From Brevundimonas bullata (GTDB lineage: Bacteria; Pseudomonadota; Alphaproteobacteria; Caulobacterales; Caulobacteraceae): 43,426 nucleotides of DNA. Positions 23,375 through 31,776 of this stretch are shown here, piece after piece (the stretch's first letter is position 1; each line of letters starts with the position of its first letter). The position numbers were made by a program, and so were the translations under genes. The stretch covers positions 1 through 43,426 of the forward strand of contig NZ_QLLC01000025.1 in the NCBI RefSeq assembly GCF_003350205.1. Direction: 5' to 3'. Below the pieces are notes generated by a model that worked only from the letters and a program-made list of their open reading frames with translations, was not told the DNA's origin and made no database searches.

Positions 23375-24723
23375 TGTCGTTGAACATCCTTGTGACCGGC
23401 CAGGTCAGGGATCCTGTCGTCTTTGCGCGTCTTATGGATGGGGTCCAGGCGCTCAGATCAAAGTTCGCGAGGATAGTCTATTCGACTTGGAGTGACGAAC
23501 TGGCTCGCCTCCCGACGCTTGTCTCTAAGGCGTGCCTACCTGAAGGTCTGCAGTGTGTGGATGCGGGCAGCCCATTTTTTGGCGCTACGATCGGCAACCG
23601 TGATGTCGTTAGTTTCGTGGCGCAACACAGACAAATCCTTGCGGGGCTCGCTGCTACGGACTCAGATGCTCATATTATACGCTTGCGCGCTGACTTCGAC
23701 TGTGTGTCGATTGAGAATTTTGAAAAATTCATCGATCTTTTGATCGCGGTATGGAAGGACTCGTCTCTCGCTTCCCGAGCTTTGGTTTGTGGGGCGGACG
23801 ACTTTTCTCCATTCTTCTTTGAAGATCGCATGCTTCTTTTGTCGCCGAAGCAGGCTGTTCGGCTCGCTAATCTGAAGCTTGATGATTCTTACCGATTTGA
23901 TTATTTTAATCTTTTCCCAGAATTTCAGTTTTATGCTTCGCTTGTTGGAGCGGTAGATACGCAGTTTGCACGTCATGACCATCGCTACCGGCAGCGGGCA
24001 GGGTTCGGTGAGGCATTTTGCGATTATGACTTCATGGCTTTTGGGCCGCATTATGAAGATCAGGTACGCCTTTATCTTGGTGCAGTCACGAAGGAGTTGA
24101 CCTTCTTGTCGGATGCTGCGGACATTGTTGGTAAGCGCTCTGAGTATGACGTTTTGGAAAAACTCGGTCTGCTTCCTAGGAATTTCCGCATTGGGGACAT
24201 GCGCGAGTACTGCCGTACTTGGCTAGTTAGGTCTGAGAAATATTCTAATTCGATGCCGTCGGATTCAGTCTCGGATATCGATGTTGAGGCACGAAAGCGT
24301 CTATACAATAATCTTTACCTGAATTATTTTTCCGGAAATTCAGGACTTGTGGCTTCGGCTCCGTTAGTTGATGCGCCATTTACTGATGCCGCCGCCGAAT
24401 TGGTGGGCGTATCCAAGCTCTTGGTGGGAGGGGGCGATGAGGCCCTGGAGGAGCTTCAGAAGCTCTTTGACCGAGGCGCGCGCGGTTTTGAGCTGTGCTT
24501 CTATCTGATCCGAGAGTTGGCTGAGCGCGGTGACAAGGCAGAGTTCGACAAGGTTGCTGATCGCACAATGAAGGCTTTTGCTAGCATTGATCGCATGGTG
24601 AGCCATGTGGAGTATTGCCGCATATTGGTAGAGCGACGACGGAAGGCTGCGGGGCGTACTGCGAAGCTGAAGGCGCGAACTGAAACACGCTCGACCAAAG
24701 TGGCCGTGGAGCTCCCGTCGTGA
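23371..24723 (+). CDS. WavE-like polysaccharide synthesis protein
   Basis: About 450 residues. The N-terminal LNILVTGQVRDP, the IVYSTWSDEL strand and HIIRLRADFDCVS resemble the WavE family of LPS/capsule synthesis proteins, which are glycosyltransferase-like. C-terminal residues (about 355-430) are helical, with repeats similar to TPR/SEL1 helices. No catalytic motif can be assigned with certainty. ATG 23371 overlaps the previous stop codon, and GGGGG lies immediately before. The G+C content is low, like that of its neighbours. The stop codon overlaps the GTG start of the next gene (GTGA). Confidence 0.6.
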   Translation: MMSLNILVTGQVRDPVVFARLMDGVQALRSKFARIVYSTWSDELARLPTLVSKACLPEGLQCVDAGSPFFGATIGNRDVVSFVAQHRQILAGLAATDSDAHIIRLRADFDCVSIENFEKFIDLLIAVWKDSSLASRALVCGADDFSPFFFEDRMLLLSPKQAVRLANLKLDDSYRFDYFNLFPEFQFYASLVGAVDTQFARHDHRYRQRAGFGEAFCDYDFMAFGPHYEDQVRLYLGAVTKELTFLSDAADIVGKRSEYDVLEKLGLLPRNFRIGDMREYCRTWLVRSEKYSNSMPSDSVSDIDVEARKRLYNNLYLNYFSGNSGLVASAPLVDAPFTDAAAELVGVSKLLVGGGDEALEELQKLFDRGARGFELCFYLIRELAERGDKAEFDKVADRTMKAFASIDRMVSHVEYCRILVERRRKAAGRTAKLKARTETRSTKVAVELPS

Positions 24724-25388
24724 AGGTCGAAATCCTCGCTCACAGAGGGTGGTGGCTTGAAGCTCCGCAGAAGAACCAAGTCATTGCCTTCGAACGTGCC
24801 TTTGCCGCTGGCTATGGGGTTGAGACAGATGTCCGTGATTTCAACGGGCGGCTAGTGATTAGTCATGACATGGCGCAAACGGATGCGATGCCGCTTGAGC
24901 GTTTTCTCGACATTCACCACGCCTATGGGAAGCCGGGTTGGCTGGCGCTGAATGTGAAGAGCGACGGTCTTCACGCGGCTTTGGGCGAGGCTTTGCTTGG
25001 GGCGGGCATCGACCGCTATTTCATGTTCGACATGTCCGTTCCGGACACTCTTCATTATTTAAAGCACGGGTTGACCACATTTACGCGCCGTAGCGAATAT
25101 GAGCTCGGATCTTCGCTGGATGCCGAAGCTGCGGGCATTTGGTGGGATTGTTTTGAGGGGGCGGGTGATGCGCTCTTGGCTGGATCGGCGCTCCGGTCGG
25201 GTAAGGCAGGTGTGCTTGTTTCCCCCGAGCTTCATCATCGACAGCATGACGAGGTCTGGCGGACTTGGCGCGATGACATCGGCGGGGCCTCGGGGCGATC
25301 CACGTTGATGCTGTGCACAGATTTTCCTGAAGAAGCGGACCGTTTCTTCAACCGCTTTGGCGCTGATACGGTTTTGAATGATGATTAA
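24720..25388 (+). CDS. GDPD-like phosphodiesterase
   Basis: A 222-residue TIM-barrel protein of the glycerophosphodiester phosphodiesterase/PI-PLC-like superfamily. The catalytic set is visible: H8-R9 in ILAHRGWW, E35 and D37 in VETDVRD, H49 in ISHD, and K80 in LNVK. Classical members release sn-glycerol 3-phosphate from glycerophosphodiesters. In this capsule operon, beside a HAD phosphatase and nucleotidyltransferases, it could make or trim a phosphorylated capsule precursor or phosphodiester substituent; that is inference. It starts with GTG 24720 overlapping the previous stop codon and ends 11 bases inside the next gene. No signal peptide, so it acts in the cytoplasm. Confidence 0.8.
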   Translation: MKVEILAHRGWWLEAPQKNQVIAFERAFAAGYGVETDVRDFNGRLVISHDMAQTDAMPLERFLDIHHAYGKPGWLALNVKSDGLHAALGEALLGAGIDRYFMFDMSVPDTLHYLKHGLTTFTRRSEYELGSSLDAEAAGIWWDCFEGAGDALLAGSALRSGKAGVLVSPELHHRQHDEVWRTWRDDIGGASGRSTLMLCTDFPEEADRFFNRFGADTVLNDD

Positions 25389-26004
25389 GGCGGTTCTTTT
25401 CGACATGGACGGTGTCTTGATCGACGCTAAGGAGTGGCACTACGAGGCGCTCAACGACATCCTCGCTGCTTTTGGTATGATCATTGATCGCGATGCCCAC
25501 CTGTCGACTTACGACGGGCTTCCGACTCGTCGAAAACTTGAGATGCTGAGTGTGGCGCGTAACTTCCCGCGCGGTTTGCATGGGCTCATCAATGAACTCA
25601 AGCAAAACAGGACCGCAGAAATTGCGATGCAGCGGTGCCGTCCCACGTTCAATCACACTCAGGCTCTTGCGGGGTTGAAGCGTGATGGCATGAAGCTCGG
25701 CGTCTGTTCTAACTCCGTGAGGCAGTCGGTTGAGTTGATGATGCGTCTCGCTGGACTAAAATCCTATCTAGACATCGTGGTATCGAACGAAGACGTCGAG
25801 CGATCGAAGCCAGACCCAGAAATGTATTTGAAGGCTATGAAGGAGTTAGGTGTGGCCCCTCAAGAAACGCTGATCCTTGAGGATAATGATCACGGGATCG
25901 CTGCAGCACGAGCGTCGGGTGCACACGTTATGGTCATAGGGACACCAGAAGATGTGCTTTACGATCGGATTGTTGAGTTTATTGCACTGGCGGAGAAGCG
26001 TTAA
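25378..26004 (+). CDS. HAD-superfamily phosphatase (beta-PGM/phosphoglycolate type)
   Basis: A 208-residue class IA haloacid dehalogenase-like hydrolase. Motif I is FDMDGVLID (nucleophile D9, acid D11), motif II is VCSNS, the motif III lysine is in SKPDPEMY, and motif IV is LEDNDHGI. The alpha-helical cap lies between motifs I and II. Such enzymes dephosphorylate sugar or polyol phosphates, or isomerise beta-glucose 1-phosphate. In capsule loci they commonly remove a phosphate before or after nucleotide activation. The gene overlaps the GDPD-like gene by 11 bases and the tandem nucleotidyltransferase gene by one base (TAATG). Confidence 0.85.
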   Translation: MMIKAVLFDMDGVLIDAKEWHYEALNDILAAFGMIIDRDAHLSTYDGLPTRRKLEMLSVARNFPRGLHGLINELKQNRTAEIAMQRCRPTFNHTQALAGLKRDGMKLGVCSNSVRQSVELMMRLAGLKSYLDIVVSNEDVERSKPDPEMYLKAMKELGVAPQETLILEDNDHGIAAARASGAHVMVIGTPEDVLYDRIVEFIALAEKR

Positions 26005-27494
26005 TGCAAGTTCTTCTACCTATTGCTGGGCGTTCAGATTTTTTTCCTAGTGAGCAGTATTTTTTCCCGACACCTCTGATCGATGTTGGCGGTGTTCCTA
26101 TGGTTCAGCGTGTGGTCGAGAACCTCAAGGGTATAGGTGAGGATAGTCGCTTCATTTTTGTTGCGATGCAGGATGACGTCGCGCGCTTCTCTCTTGATCG
26201 AGTTTTAAGGCTCTTATCGAGTGACGATGCAGTTGTAATATCGCTAAAAAAGTCGACGCAGGGCGGTTTGTGCAGTGCATTAATGGCGATCGATGCCTTG
26301 AATTTAGATGAAGAGTTGGTTATCGCTAACGGTGACCAGATAATTGATTGCGATTATTCAAAAATTATAGATAGATTTCGGGCAAGGGGGGATGATGCCG
26401 GAGTTGTTACTTTCCCTAGCGTTCACCCTAGATGGTCTTACGTTGATTTGAAGGGCGATGGGTACGTCGCCCAAGCAGCGGAAAAGCGTGTGATCAGCCG
26501 GCATGCTATTGCGGGCTTCTACTATTTCAAGACCGCGCGACACTTTGTTGAGAGCGCCTTCAGGTGCATGAGAAATGATGCTCGAGTGGATGGGCGATTC
26601 TACACGTCGCTCACCTTGAATGAAGTGATTCTCGAAGGTGGTCGTGTTGGTTCTTGGCCCGTGTCTGAAGCTCAGTATCACAGCTTTTATACGGCAGATA
26701 AAATACGTGCGTTCGAGGATGAAAACTTGAGGCGAGCGATTTCCTCCAATTTCGGAACTCAATCTATGAATGTTGTCATACCTGCCGCGGGCGAAGGCAG
26801 TCGTTTTCGTGAAGCTGGTTTTGTGAAGGCAAAACCGTTTATCGATGTTGCTGGTAAAGCGATGGTTGAGAGGGTGATCGACAATATCAAGCCGGAAGGC
26901 GCGCACGTGCATCTTCTGTTTCGGCGTGAGCACATGCAGTCAGAGCCGGAGTCTGTTGCTAAGGTTGAGGCGAGCGGCGCCGTAATTCACGCCGTGGACA
27001 GGCTGACGGAAGGTACAGCTTGCACGATTCTTTTGGCGAGGCGTGCGTTCGATAGCTCAGCCCCGCTGTTGGTGGCGAACTCGGATCAGTATGTCGAATT
27101 TGATGTCGATACTTTTGTGAAAGACTGCCGTGATCGCGGTTTGGATGGGTCCATTCTAGTTTTCCGTGACCCCCATAAAGATCCGAAGTGGTCGTTCGCC
27201 AAGGTTGATGCCGAAAATCTCGTTACGGAAGTCGCCGAGAAAAATCCGATCTCTGACCTTGCGACGGTAGGCGTATACTTGTTCACGCGCGGTGATGAAT
27301 TTGTTCGCGCAGCTGTCGATATGATGGCGAACAATGATCGTGTAAATGGCGAGTTCTATACTTGCCCAGTTTATAACTACATGATTCGTAACGGAGCTCG
27401 AATTGGGGTGTATGAAATACCCGCTTCTGCCATGCATGGATTGGGTACGCCTGCTGATCTTGCGACCTATTTGATGCGCCAGCCCGCAGCATGA
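26004..27494 (+). CDS. tandem (two-domain) nucleotidyltransferase
   Basis: Two related NTP-transferase (GT-A fold) domains are fused in 496 residues: about 1-250 and 255-496. The second has the full loop IPAAGEGSRF, then VKAKPFIDVAGK, and a NSDQ metal site, so it probably transfers NMP onto a sugar phosphate or similar. The first reads LPIAGRSDFF and FPTPLIDVGG, keeps NGDQ (near 108) but lacks the canonical glycine-rich loop and the first lysine. Both share VAEK/AEK and a GVYLF or GFYYF strand. One domain may be active and one structural or regulatory, or they handle different substrates. The sequences resemble LicC/Cj1416-like enzymes that activate small phosphorylated groups for surface polysaccharides; this is a family-level impression. 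Confidence 0.8.
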   Translation: MQVLLPIAGRSDFFPSEQYFFPTPLIDVGGVPMVQRVVENLKGIGEDSRFIFVAMQDDVARFSLDRVLRLLSSDDAVVISLKKSTQGGLCSALMAIDALNLDEELVIANGDQIIDCDYSKIIDRFRARGDDAGVVTFPSVHPRWSYVDLKGDGYVAQAAEKRVISRHAIAGFYYFKTARHFVESAFRCMRNDARVDGRFYTSLTLNEVILEGGRVGSWPVSEAQYHSFYTADKIRAFEDENLRRAISSNFGTQSMNVVIPAAGEGSRFREAGFVKAKPFIDVAGKAMVERVIDNIKPEGAHVHLLFRREHMQSEPESVAKVEASGAVIHAVDRLTEGTACTILLARRAFDSSAPLLVANSDQYVEFDVDTFVKDCRDRGLDGSILVFRDPHKDPKWSFAKVDAENLVTEVAEKNPISDLATVGVYLFTRGDEFVRAAVDMMANNDRVNGEFYTCPVYNYMIRNGARIGVYEIPASAMHGLGTPADLATYLMRQPAA

Positions 27495-28186
27495 CGATTA
27501 TCGTTCCTCTGGCAGGTCCAGATTTCGATCTGGCAGATGGCGGGGTCAAGCCAGACTTGATGGTGGGCGGGGTGCCCTTGTTACAGCGCTGCTTGGAGAG
27601 CCGCCCCTGGTCAGGCCTGGCTGGCAAGCGGGGGGGGGGCTATGTGTTTGTCTTTAAAGATTCGAAGAACTCGCGAAGCTTTGCTGAGGGCCCGCTAGCG
27701 CGATGGTATCCCCACGCGCGGCGGATTTATCTAAGCAATTTTACTGAAGGCGCCGCCCTCTCAGCCTTGGCTGGCGCGGCTTTGGCGCAGCAAGATCAAC
27801 CGCTAATTATAGACCTAGCGGATATTGAGTTTGACGCGCCCGCTCTCGATCTGAAGCGCTTGTTCAGTGAGGGTGTCGGTGTTGGCGCGCTGGCTTTGAC
27901 GTTCGAATCGCAACTCGATTGCTACAGCTACATCCGCGAAGAAGATGGCTTGTTCGTAGAGGCGGTGGAGAAGCGGGTAGTGTCCAACCATGCGTCCGCT
28001 GGTGTCTACATCTATCGTCGTCCGGCTACCTATCTCGGCGCCTTGCATGGCATGCTGGCCGGCGACACGGACTATCGTCACAGGGGGCTTCACTATGTGT
28101 GCCCTGTCTTTAATGGGGTGAAAGCGTTAGGCCTTGAGGTCCTTCGAAAGCCGGTCAGGTTGATCCAGGATATTAAAACGGCCTAG
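27491..28186 (+). CDS. degenerate nucleotidyltransferase-like protein with a G10 tract
   Basis: The 231-residue product shares the pattern of the preceding two domains: IVPLAG start, KPDLMVGGVPLLQR, EAVEKRVVSNHASAGVYIY and VCPVFNGVKAL. The first domain of the neighbour has EKRVISRHAIAGFYYF at the same place. The glycine-rich loop and metal-binding aspartates are altered (IIDLADIEF replaces NGDQ), so catalysis is doubtful. A run of ten Gs at 27630-27639 encodes RGGG and could switch the gene on and off by slippage. ATG 27491 overlaps the previous stop codon. The stop codon overlaps the convergent unknown gene by four bases. Confidence 0.7.
   Translation: MTIIVPLAGPDFDLADGGVKPDLMVGGVPLLQRCLESRPWSGLAGKRGGGYVFVFKDSKNSRSFAEGPLARWYPHARRIYLSNFTEGAALSALAGAALAQQDQPLIIDLADIEFDAPALDLKRLFSEGVGVGALALTFESQLDCYSYIREEDGLFVEAVEKRVVSNHASAGVYIYRRPATYLGALHGMLAGDTDYRHRGLHYVCPVFNGVKALGLEVLRKPVRLIQDIKTA
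27630..27639 (+). repeat. G10 homopolymer within a capsule gene
   Basis: Ten consecutive guanines near codons 47-50 of the third nucleotidyltransferase-like gene. Such tracts are slippage-prone and are a known mechanism for phase-variable surface genes. The reading frame as given is open. Confidence 0.8.
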
Positions 28187-29028
28187 GGGCCACGACGCAG
28201 TATCGCCTTCTCAACCCGAATTCGGCCATGCAGGAGCGCGTTGGGAAGGCTGATTCTCAGTTCCGAAGGTCGAGTTGAAGCGAATATAGACGAGAACTCT
28301 ACCCTGTACCTGCCGCTACGTTCGAAACGTGTCGATGCCGCGGGATGGTCGAAGTGATCGCCCCACGCCATATCGAGGGTGATGGGCATGTCGTCGATGT
28401 CGACTTCCATGTCGACGGTCAAATCCCATTGGCCGCAGGGCAGATGAATATAGGGGCCGAAGGCGAGGACACGTGGTGGTCCGATCAGTTCGATATCGCC
28501 AGCCTCCATGGTCTTGGTGCGATTGGGCGCATAACGAAACAACCCTGCTGGCCATTCTGTTTCAAAGACCTTTGGCGAGGGCATGATGTCGAACATGCCG
28601 AGATAGCCAGCGGATATTTGGGGCGGGGAGGGCAGCTCGATAGGCGGTATACCGCCTCCCAAAGCAAGCCTCCCGGGAATTTTTATGTGTCGTGCGCCGT
28701 TACGCACCAATGCCTCAGCGTTAGCTAGATAGATCGAGGCGCGACCCACCACATATTCTCTGCCAGCAGGATCCATACGCGCAAGCAGTTCGACGACATC
28801 CTCTGCGTCAGCATGAATGATAGCCACCTTGTCGGGCGAAAACGCCTGAAAAGCGGAGGTGCTTTCACTGATAAGTATGGAGCGAGATAGATCGACGGTG
28901 ACATCAAGGCTTTCGGCGACGAGGAGCGTGTTCCAGCCAGCCTCTTGCCCTGCCGCTGAAATGCGGCGTCTCCATTCTTCAGCGGCTAGGTTGGGAAGAA
29001 TGAGTACGCAAATCGGTCCCATCGTCAT
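28183..29028 (-). CDS. unknown capsule-island protein with C-terminal beta-sandwich
   Basis: I do not recognise the family. The product of about 281 residues has an N-terminal alpha/beta part (ICVLILPNLAAEEWRRR, then ILISESTSAFQAF and VAIIHADAEDVVELLAR) and a C-terminal beta-rich part from about residue 170. The latter contains FGPYIHLPCGQWDLTV, similar to FGPYVPVARGRYRATF in the GT4-TPR protein at 21185, so the two probably share a small carbohydrate-associated domain. ATG 29028 is chosen because it overlaps the kpsT stop codon (ATGA); 29043 is an upstream alternative. It is the last gene of the leftward kpsM-kpsE-kpsT operon. Confidence 0.65.
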   Translation of the reverse strand: MTMGPICVLILPNLAAEEWRRRISAAGQEAGWNTLLVAESLDVTVDLSRSILISESTSAFQAFSPDKVAIIHADAEDVVELLARMDPAGREYVVGRASIYLANAEALVRNGARHIKIPGRLALGGGIPPIELPSPPQISAGYLGMFDIMPSPKVFETEWPAGLFRYAPNRTKTMEAGDIELIGPPRVLAFGPYIHLPCGQWDLTVDMEVDIDDMPITLDMAWGDHFDHPAASTRFERSGRYRVEFSSIFASTRPSELRISLPNALLHGRIRVEKAILRRGP

Positions 29029-29711
29029 GCTGCTCGGAGCCAAGAATAGATGTCCAAGGCTTCCTCAATGTCGTCGAACATGCGGGCTCGACCGCTCTCG
29101 ATAATCAGGGCGCGGTCACATAGGCGCGCGATCAGATGAACGTCATGAGAGGCCATAATGAAAGTACGCTCGCATCGGCGCTCAAAAAGCTCTGTCTGGC
29201 ATTTTTGTTGAAAGCGCGCGTCGCCAACAGCGACCAGTTCGTCAATAAGATAGCAATCGAATTCAATTGCGAGGGATAAGCCAAATGCCAATCTTGCTCT
29301 CATGCCTGAAGAATAGTGCTTCACGGGGTCAAGAAGTTTTGAGCCGAGTTCAGCAAAACCATCGACTCTGTCTTTGAGCGTGTTGAAGTCTCTATCGTAA
29401 AGTCTTGCCAGAAATCGAATGTTATCCAATCCTGACAAGCTGCCCTGAAAGCCGCCCCCGAATCCGATCGGCCAAGAAGGTGCAGCGTTCCACCGCACAT
29501 GGCCGCTAGTCTGTTGCAGGGCGCCACCAAGTATCTTGATTAGCGTCGATTTCCCTTGGCCATTTCGCCCGAGCAAGGCGAGGCGTCCGGAGTGTTCCAG
29601 GTCGAAGCTCAATCCTTTGAATACCTGCCTGTCTTGTGCCCCGGGGTATACTTTAGACAGGGAGTCGACAGATAAGGCGATCTTTTGCGCCTTTGCTTCT
29701 GCAGATTGCAT
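29025..29711 (-). CDS. kpsT: capsule ABC exporter ATP-binding protein
   Basis: KpsT powers export of lipid-linked capsule across the inner membrane with KpsM. The 228-residue protein has Walker A GRNGQGKST at 48-56, an SSGM signature in HYSSGMRARLAF (about 132-143) and Walker B CYLIDE (153-158), as in the KpsT/BexA/CtrD group, whose signature reads SSGM rather than LSGG. It lies one base after kpsE and overlaps the unknown gene downstream, so these genes are one operon. Confidence 0.93.
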   Translation of the reverse strand: MQSAEAKAQKIALSVDSLSKVYPGAQDRQVFKGLSFDLEHSGRLALLGRNGQGKSTLIKILGGALQQTSGHVRWNAAPSWPIGFGGGFQGSLSGLDNIRFLARLYDRDFNTLKDRVDGFAELGSKLLDPVKHYSSGMRARLAFGLSLAIEFDCYLIDELVAVGDARFQQKCQTELFERRCERTFIMASHDVHLIARLCDRALIIESGRARMFDDIEEALDIYSWLRAA

Positions 29712-29712
29712 G

Positions 29713-30855
29713 CTACGTCTGCCGATGCTCGCGTACCCCTGCCCAGATTAATGCCCCGATGCCGTAGGCAAGAAGGCAGGATAGGAAGGTCAGAAGAATG
29801 GACAACCCTCGACGAGGCAGCATCGCCTTGTCAGCAAGGTTGGGTTCTACGACGCGGTCAAGATACAGTTTTTGGCGCCGGGCATCTGATGCAGCCTCCT
29901 CATAGGACACGCGCGCAGCGATTAGCGCTTGTTCAGCGATCTTTCGCTGAAACTCGAGATTCTCGTAGGCGCCGACCTGTGGGGCCAAGGCATCGGGGCC
30001 ACTCGTGGTCCTCGTACGTTCAGAATCAATTTGCCCCTCGATCGCGCGAATGCGGGCATCCATGGTTGCTAGCAGTGGGCTGTTCGGCGCTTGGCTCGCT
30101 ACCTGGGCTCTTTCTGCGCGCGTTTCAGCCAGCGCAGTCATGAGGGCTCCGACAACCTGCCCTGTTTCGGTCGCCATCCGTGCCGGATCCACCATACGAT
30201 TGTCATTACGGAAACGAGCGATCGCCTCGCGGGCGCTAAGGCTCTCTTGCTCGGCTAGTGTGAGCGTTTGCCTGGCTTCCTGGATGGCTTGCTCGGCGGA
30301 TCGCTTATTAAGTTGGTTCACGATGCGTTCTCCTCCGTCGAGCAGGGTGTCGGCTGCGCGCTGAGCTGAGTGCGCGTCGAAGGCGCGTACACGTATAGTG
30401 CTCAAACCATTCGTGGAATCGAACCCAACGGTGATCCGCTTTTGGAATGCTTTGAAAAGGTCCTCGTTCGACATGCGCGCGCTATCGGGAACCAGGGCGC
30501 CCATTTTTACAGCGTGCGCGACATCTTGAACCGCATCACGGGACTTCATGTAGGCGTGCACCATGAAGGCGTCGCTGGATGAGGAATTCATGCCGACGCT
30601 CTGCAATGCGATGCCCAGTGCATTGGGCGTGCGGTCATTCTGGGATCGCACCACGAAGCGCGCTTCAGATACATAAATGGGGGGCGCCGCCAGCAGATAA
30701 TATAATGCCGAAGCTATAGTCGGTGCGATAACGACGATCATGAAGCCAAGCGGCAGTCGTCGCAGTATCCCCTTGCGATCCCGTTGGGCCGTACTGTTGG
30801 CCACTCCGAGATAGGTAAGCTTTGGGGAGGGGGACTGTGGTGCGTTATTCGACAT
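29713..30855 (-). CDS. kpsE: capsule export inner-membrane periplasmic adaptor
   Basis: The 380-residue protein is a KpsE/BexC/CtrB-type polysaccharide co-polymerase. It has an N-terminal membrane helix (FMIVVIAPTIASALYYLL, about 38-55), the motif YVSEARFVVRS (about 61-71), a long periplasmic coiled coil of about 180 residues, a YLDRVVEPNLADKA segment, and a second membrane helix near the C-terminus. It links KpsM/T to the outer membrane channel KpsD, which is not in the window. Its start overlaps kpsM by 11 bases. Confidence 0.93.
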   Translation of the reverse strand: MSNNAPQSPSPKLTYLGVANSTAQRDRKGILRRLPLGFMIVVIAPTIASALYYLLAAPPIYVSEARFVVRSQNDRTPNALGIALQSVGMNSSSSDAFMVHAYMKSRDAVQDVAHAVKMGALVPDSARMSNEDLFKAFQKRITVGFDSTNGLSTIRVRAFDAHSAQRAADTLLDGGERIVNQLNKRSAEQAIQEARQTLTLAEQESLSAREAIARFRNDNRMVDPARMATETGQVVGALMTALAETRAERAQVASQAPNSPLLATMDARIRAIEGQIDSERTRTTSGPDALAPQVGAYENLEFQRKIAEQALIAARVSYEEAASDARRQKLYLDRVVEPNLADKAMLPRRGLSILLTFLSCLLAYGIGALIWAGVREHRQT

Positions 30856-31630
30856 CTATATGGTTCCGCACGACGGAAAGGAGCAGTAGCCCTAGGAAGA
30901 TAAGGCCTCCTGCCCAAGCAAGTGGATAGATTGGATTGTAGTGGGTTTCAACGAACTCGCCGAATATGCCCGCACGTACCATCTCCACGGTATGTGGAAG
31001 CGGTATCAGCAGAAATTGATCACGATACTGGGAGGGGACGGCTGACGCCATGAAGAACGCGCCGGACAGTGGGATCAGTAAATATGTCAGAAGTTGCGTT
31101 AGTCGCTCAAAGGTCTCGTATCGCATTGCTAGGGCGCTGATAGTTAAACCCATACCAAAGCTGAGCAGACCTAGCGTCGCCCATCCGGTGTAAAGCAAGC
31201 CCAGATCTTGCGGGAGCCCGACCTGCCCCATGGCTAGAAGAATGGCGTAGACGATAGCAAATGCTAATGTACTTCCTGCGAATTCGAGAAGCCCGCGTGA
31301 GGCGTAGATATGTATAGGCCTAACTTGCCTATGATAAAGTAGGCCCGTGTTTGCTCCGACGGCATGCAGACAGTAAGCGATCTGATGTCGTAGCAGCAGA
31401 AGGCACATGTATCCTGTCATGACGAAGGCACCGACACGTATGCCGTGCTCATAGGGAGGCTTGATAACTGTCCACATGGCTACAACGCCGAGGCAGAACA
31501 AAAGGGGTTCACCAACAAGCCAGAGGAAGCCGAGGCCTTGCCGACCGAACCGCGTCATGATCTCGCGCATCATTAGCGCGACGATGATGCGCCCGTGTCT
31601 ACGCAAACTTTTGAATGGAGCCTGAAACAA
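30845..31630 (-). CDS. kpsM: capsule ABC exporter permease
   Basis: KpsM forms the membrane pore of the ABC-2 type capsule exporter. The MMREIMTRFGRQGLGFLWL run matches the N-terminal amphipathic helix of KpsM/BexB, followed by about six hydrophobic segments. The start is uncertain. TTG 31630 gives a normal length, 20 or so residues before the REI motif. A longer in-frame GTG at 31720 would include the G8 tract (31683-31690 on the plus strand as C8) in the N-terminus. Neither has a good ribosome-binding site. Downstream it overlaps kpsE. Confidence 0.88.
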   Translation of the reverse strand: MFQAPFKSLRRHGRIIVALMMREIMTRFGRQGLGFLWLVGEPLLFCLGVVAMWTVIKPPYEHGIRVGAFVMTGYMCLLLLRHQIAYCLHAVGANTGLLYHRQVRPIHIYASRGLLEFAGSTLAFAIVYAILLAMGQVGLPQDLGLLYTGWATLGLLSFGMGLTISALAMRYETFERLTQLLTYLLIPLSGAFFMASAVPSQYRDQFLLIPLPHTVEMVRAGIFGEFVETHYNPIYPLAWAGGLIFLGLLLLSVVRNHIDVE

Positions 31631-31682
31631 ATGATGATGACCGCTGTCAATGATGCATGAGCTACGGCCGCCACATCCTAAG

Positions 31683-31690
31683 CCCCCCCC
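31683..31690 (-). repeat. G8 homopolymer (C8 on the plus strand) at the 5' end of kpsM
   Basis: Eight identical bases lie just upstream of, or within, the kpsM coding start, depending on which start codon is used. Length changes could affect either the reading frame or the leader of the exporter mRNA. Confidence 0.7.
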
Positions 31691-31776
31691 ATAACAGACG
31701 GCAAAATTCCGTTCAAGCACCGCCTCTCGAACGTCGGTTGGCTGATCGTTGTCAGCTGACCGACGTCCGTGTGGCC

